NCBI RefSeq assembly: GCF_963677945.1
Contig: NZ_OY782578.1
Span: 1,922,001 to 1,986,000 of the forward strand
DNA length: 64,000 bases
Direction: 5' to 3'
From: an uncultured Bacteroides sp.
GTDB lineage: Bacteria > Bacteroidota > Bacteroidia > Bacteroidales > Bacteroidaceae
Below the pieces are notes generated by a model. That model had not been told where the DNA came from and did not search any database. It saw only the letters and a program-made list of their open reading frames with translations. How positions within the stretch are numbered: the first letter of the stretch is position 1; every line of letters begins with the position of its first letter. The position numbers and the translations under genes are program-made. Below, piece after piece: positions 62,432-64,000 of the stretch.

Positions 62432-63847
62432 ATGAGAAAGATTTCTTTATTAATAATATTGTTGATGCTCTCTGTTTATGGAGAAGCAAAAGTTAAGCTT
62501 ATTTCTATATGGGGAGATAACATGGTTTTACAACAAAATGCAGAACTTCAGTTTTGCGGAACAGCAACCCCTGGAAAAAATGTAGTTGTGAAACCGTCCT
62601 GGAGCAAGTCTAAATCGTCTGTAATAAGTGATGTTTCAGGTAAGTGGTCGTTGAAATTAAGAACTCCATCTGCAGGTGGTCCATATAAGATTAGCATTTC
62701 AGATGGTGAAGAATTATTGCTAAACAACGTTCTGATCGGTGAAGTTTGGTTTTGCTCGGGGCAATCAAATATGGAAATGCCTGTTAAAGGGTTTCGTGGA
62801 CAGCCTGTTTTTGGCTGTCAACCATATATAGCATCAGCTAATCCACAGCGTCCAATCCGTTTGTTTACTGTAAAGAGAGATTGGAGTACAACTCCTAAAG
62901 AGAATGTTGAAGGACACTGGTCTGAAAATACTCCTGAAGATGTGTCTCTTTTCAGTGCTGCTGCTTATTTCTTTGGAGAACAGTTACAGAAGACGTTGGG
63001 AATTCCTGTTGGATTGATACATTGTTCCTGGAGTGCATCAAAAATTGAAGCTTGGATGGATAAGGAGACTCTCTCTCAATTTCCAGAAGTAAATCTTTCA
63101 GTTTTAAATAATAAAGAATTCAGTTATCCAAATGGCACACCAACATTGTTGCATAATGCAATGGTTAAGCCTCTTGAAGGTTTTCCTGTAAAAGGAGTTA
63201 TCTGGTATCAAGGTGAAGCAAATAGTAATAATCCTGCTTTGTATAAAAAACTATTTCCAGCTTTAGTTTCTCAATGGAGGACCTTTTTCCGTTCTCCCGA
63301 CATGCCTTTCTATTATGTGCAGATTGCTCCTTGGCAATCAGGAGGCAAGGATTTACAGGATTGGGCATGGTTCAGACAATGCCAACTAGAGTTGATGAAT
63401 GAGGTCCCTAATGTGGGGATGGTAACCACAACCGATGCCGGAAGTGAGAAATTCATTCATCCGCCATATAAAATAAAAGTGGGAGAGCGACTGGCTTATT
63501 GGGCCTTGGCTAAAACATATGGAATAAAAGGAATTTCGTACAGTGGGCCAATTTATAAGTCTTGCCGTATGAATGGAAAATTATTGGAAATCACATTTGA
63601 TTATGGTGCAGATGGCATGACGCCCGAAAATGAAGAACTGAAAGGTTTTGAGATTGCTGGGAGTGATGGTAATTTTCTGCCTGCTCATGCCGAAATAATC
63701 AATGGCACATCCCGGGTAAAAGTGTGGAATGATTCTGTTTCTGTCCCTACTGAAGTACGTTATTGCTTTCGCAATTATATAGAAGGTAATTTATGTAATA
63801 ATGTCGGAATACCAACTTCTCCTTTCCGTGCCCAAATAAAGCAGTAA
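62432..63847 (+). CDS. sialate O-acetylesterase-family (SASA) esterase
   Basis: 471 residues with a signal peptide (LLMLSVYGEA). An N-terminal small beta domain (about 20-105) precedes the SGNH-type core. The catalytic Ser is in GEVWFCSGQSNMEMPVKG. WYQGEANSNNP is the second conserved block, and TTDAGSEKFIHPPYKIKVGERL gives the Asp/His end. Family members remove O-acetyl groups from sialic acid or from plant polysaccharides such as xylan. With the epimerase, an acetylated amino-sugar glycan is a reasonable but unproven target. Confidence 0.9.
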   Translation: MRKISLLIILLMLSVYGEAKVKLISIWGDNMVLQQNAELQFCGTATPGKNVVVKPSWSKSKSSVISDVSGKWSLKLRTPSAGGPYKISISDGEELLLNNVLIGEVWFCSGQSNMEMPVKGFRGQPVFGCQPYIASANPQRPIRLFTVKRDWSTTPKENVEGHWSENTPEDVSLFSAAAYFFGEQLQKTLGIPVGLIHCSWSASKIEAWMDKETLSQFPEVNLSVLNNKEFSYPNGTPTLLHNAMVKPLEGFPVKGVIWYQGEANSNNPALYKKLFPALVSQWRTFFRSPDMPFYYVQIAPWQSGGKDLQDWAWFRQCQLELMNEVPNVGMVTTTDAGSEKFIHPPYKIKVGERLAYWALAKTYGIKGISYSGPIYKSCRMNGKLLEITFDYGADGMTPENEELKGFEIAGSDGNFLPAHAEIINGTSRVKVWNDSVSVPTEVRYCFRNYIEGNLCNNVGIPTSPFRAQIKQ

Positions 63848-63874
63848 ATGTATTAACCTAAATATCATATACAA

Positions 63875-64000
63875 ATGAAAAACATATTTTTATCAATAAC
63901 AATTCTTTTTGCGGTTTCACTTGCATGCTATGGAGTTAATAAGAAAAATGGGGCAAAAGCGAAACCTGCTTTAATGTGGTTTGATGCTGAGGCTAACTTT
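63875..64000 (+). CDS. start of a second GH10-like protein (3' end outside window)
   Basis: 42 residues are visible: a signal peptide (MKNIFLSITILFAVSLACYG), then KPALMWFDAEANF. The latter lines up with RFIWIDAAANF at the start of the barrel in the protein at 59511-60896. It lies 27 bp after the esterase gene, so it belongs to the same transcript. The call rests on this short match and on context. Confidence 0.6.
   Translation, partial: MKNIFLSITILFAVSLACYGVNKKNGAKAKPALMWFDAEANF

Overview
The window is AT-rich DNA from a member of the Bacteroidales, most likely Bacteroides in the broad sense. The evidence is a SusC/SusD pair with accessory lipoproteins, an ECF sigma factor next to a FecR-type anti-sigma domain, promoter elements of the TAnnTTTG/TTTG type, LptE, SecG and LptC variants of the Bacteroidetes kind, and a complete inositol-lipid gene cluster. 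No rRNA, phage or CRISPR array was seen.

Layout. 1-7.5 kb: end of an ECF sigma gene with a very short FecR-like partner, mazG, valS, a DUF3267 membrane zincin, an acidic hypothetical protein and a DUF6340-type lipoprotein. Between the DUF3267 gene and the acidic protein lies a 318-bp imperfect palindromic element. 7.6-12.6 kb (minus strand): coaX, lptC, a CNNM/CBS-domain membrane protein and a PpiD/SurA-like foldase, an envelope biogenesis block. 12.7-19.7 kb (plus): exosortase-like protein, Lnb/DUF4105 protein, a catalytically degenerate alkaline-phosphatase-fold protein and secA. 20.1-23.1 kb (minus): sigma-54 activator, lptE, TPR protein and secG in one operon. 23.2-31 kb (minus): rlmN, pdxA and a five-gene inositol phospholipid cluster (NTP-transferase/ATP-grasp fusion, CDP-alcohol phosphotransferase, LPG-synthase/flippase-like protein, HAD phosphatase, inositol-3-phosphate synthase). 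31.1-43.8 kb: two tRNA genes, ribH, a TPR protein, recF, a DciA-like gene, 5-formyl-THF cyclo-ligase, an S41 protease, dCMP deaminase, a lipoprotein, an M3 dipeptidase, an LTA-synthase-like sulfatase-fold enzyme, an M24 aminopeptidase and a DMT transporter. 43.8-46 kb: a partial copy of the palindromic element abutting an IS3-family insertion sequence whose orfB is frameshifted.

46-64 kb (plus, continuing past the right edge) is the accessory part: a polysaccharide utilisation locus. It holds a secreted FAD-dependent oxidoreductase, two DUF4434 TIM-barrel proteins, a sugar:proton symporter, an N-acylglucosamine 2-epimerase-type isomerase, SusC, SusD, a DUF5018 surface lipoprotein, a GH10-like lipoprotein and the start of a second one, a metallophosphoesterase and a sialate O-acetylesterase. 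No glycoside hydrolase of a well-characterised CAZy family is visible. The epimerase and esterase hint at an N-acetylated or O-acetylated amino-sugar or sialic-acid-type glycan, but no sialidase or aldolase lies inside the window, so the substrate is open. Three direct repeats with an exact 22-bp period lie just upstream of a -7 element in front of the epimerase gene and look like an activator binding array.

The most interesting items are the locus without classical glycosidases and its phased repeats, the dead phosphatase-fold protein beside secA, the NTP-transferase/ATP-grasp fusion in the inositol-lipid cluster, the orphan exosortase, and two families of palindromic intergenic repeats.
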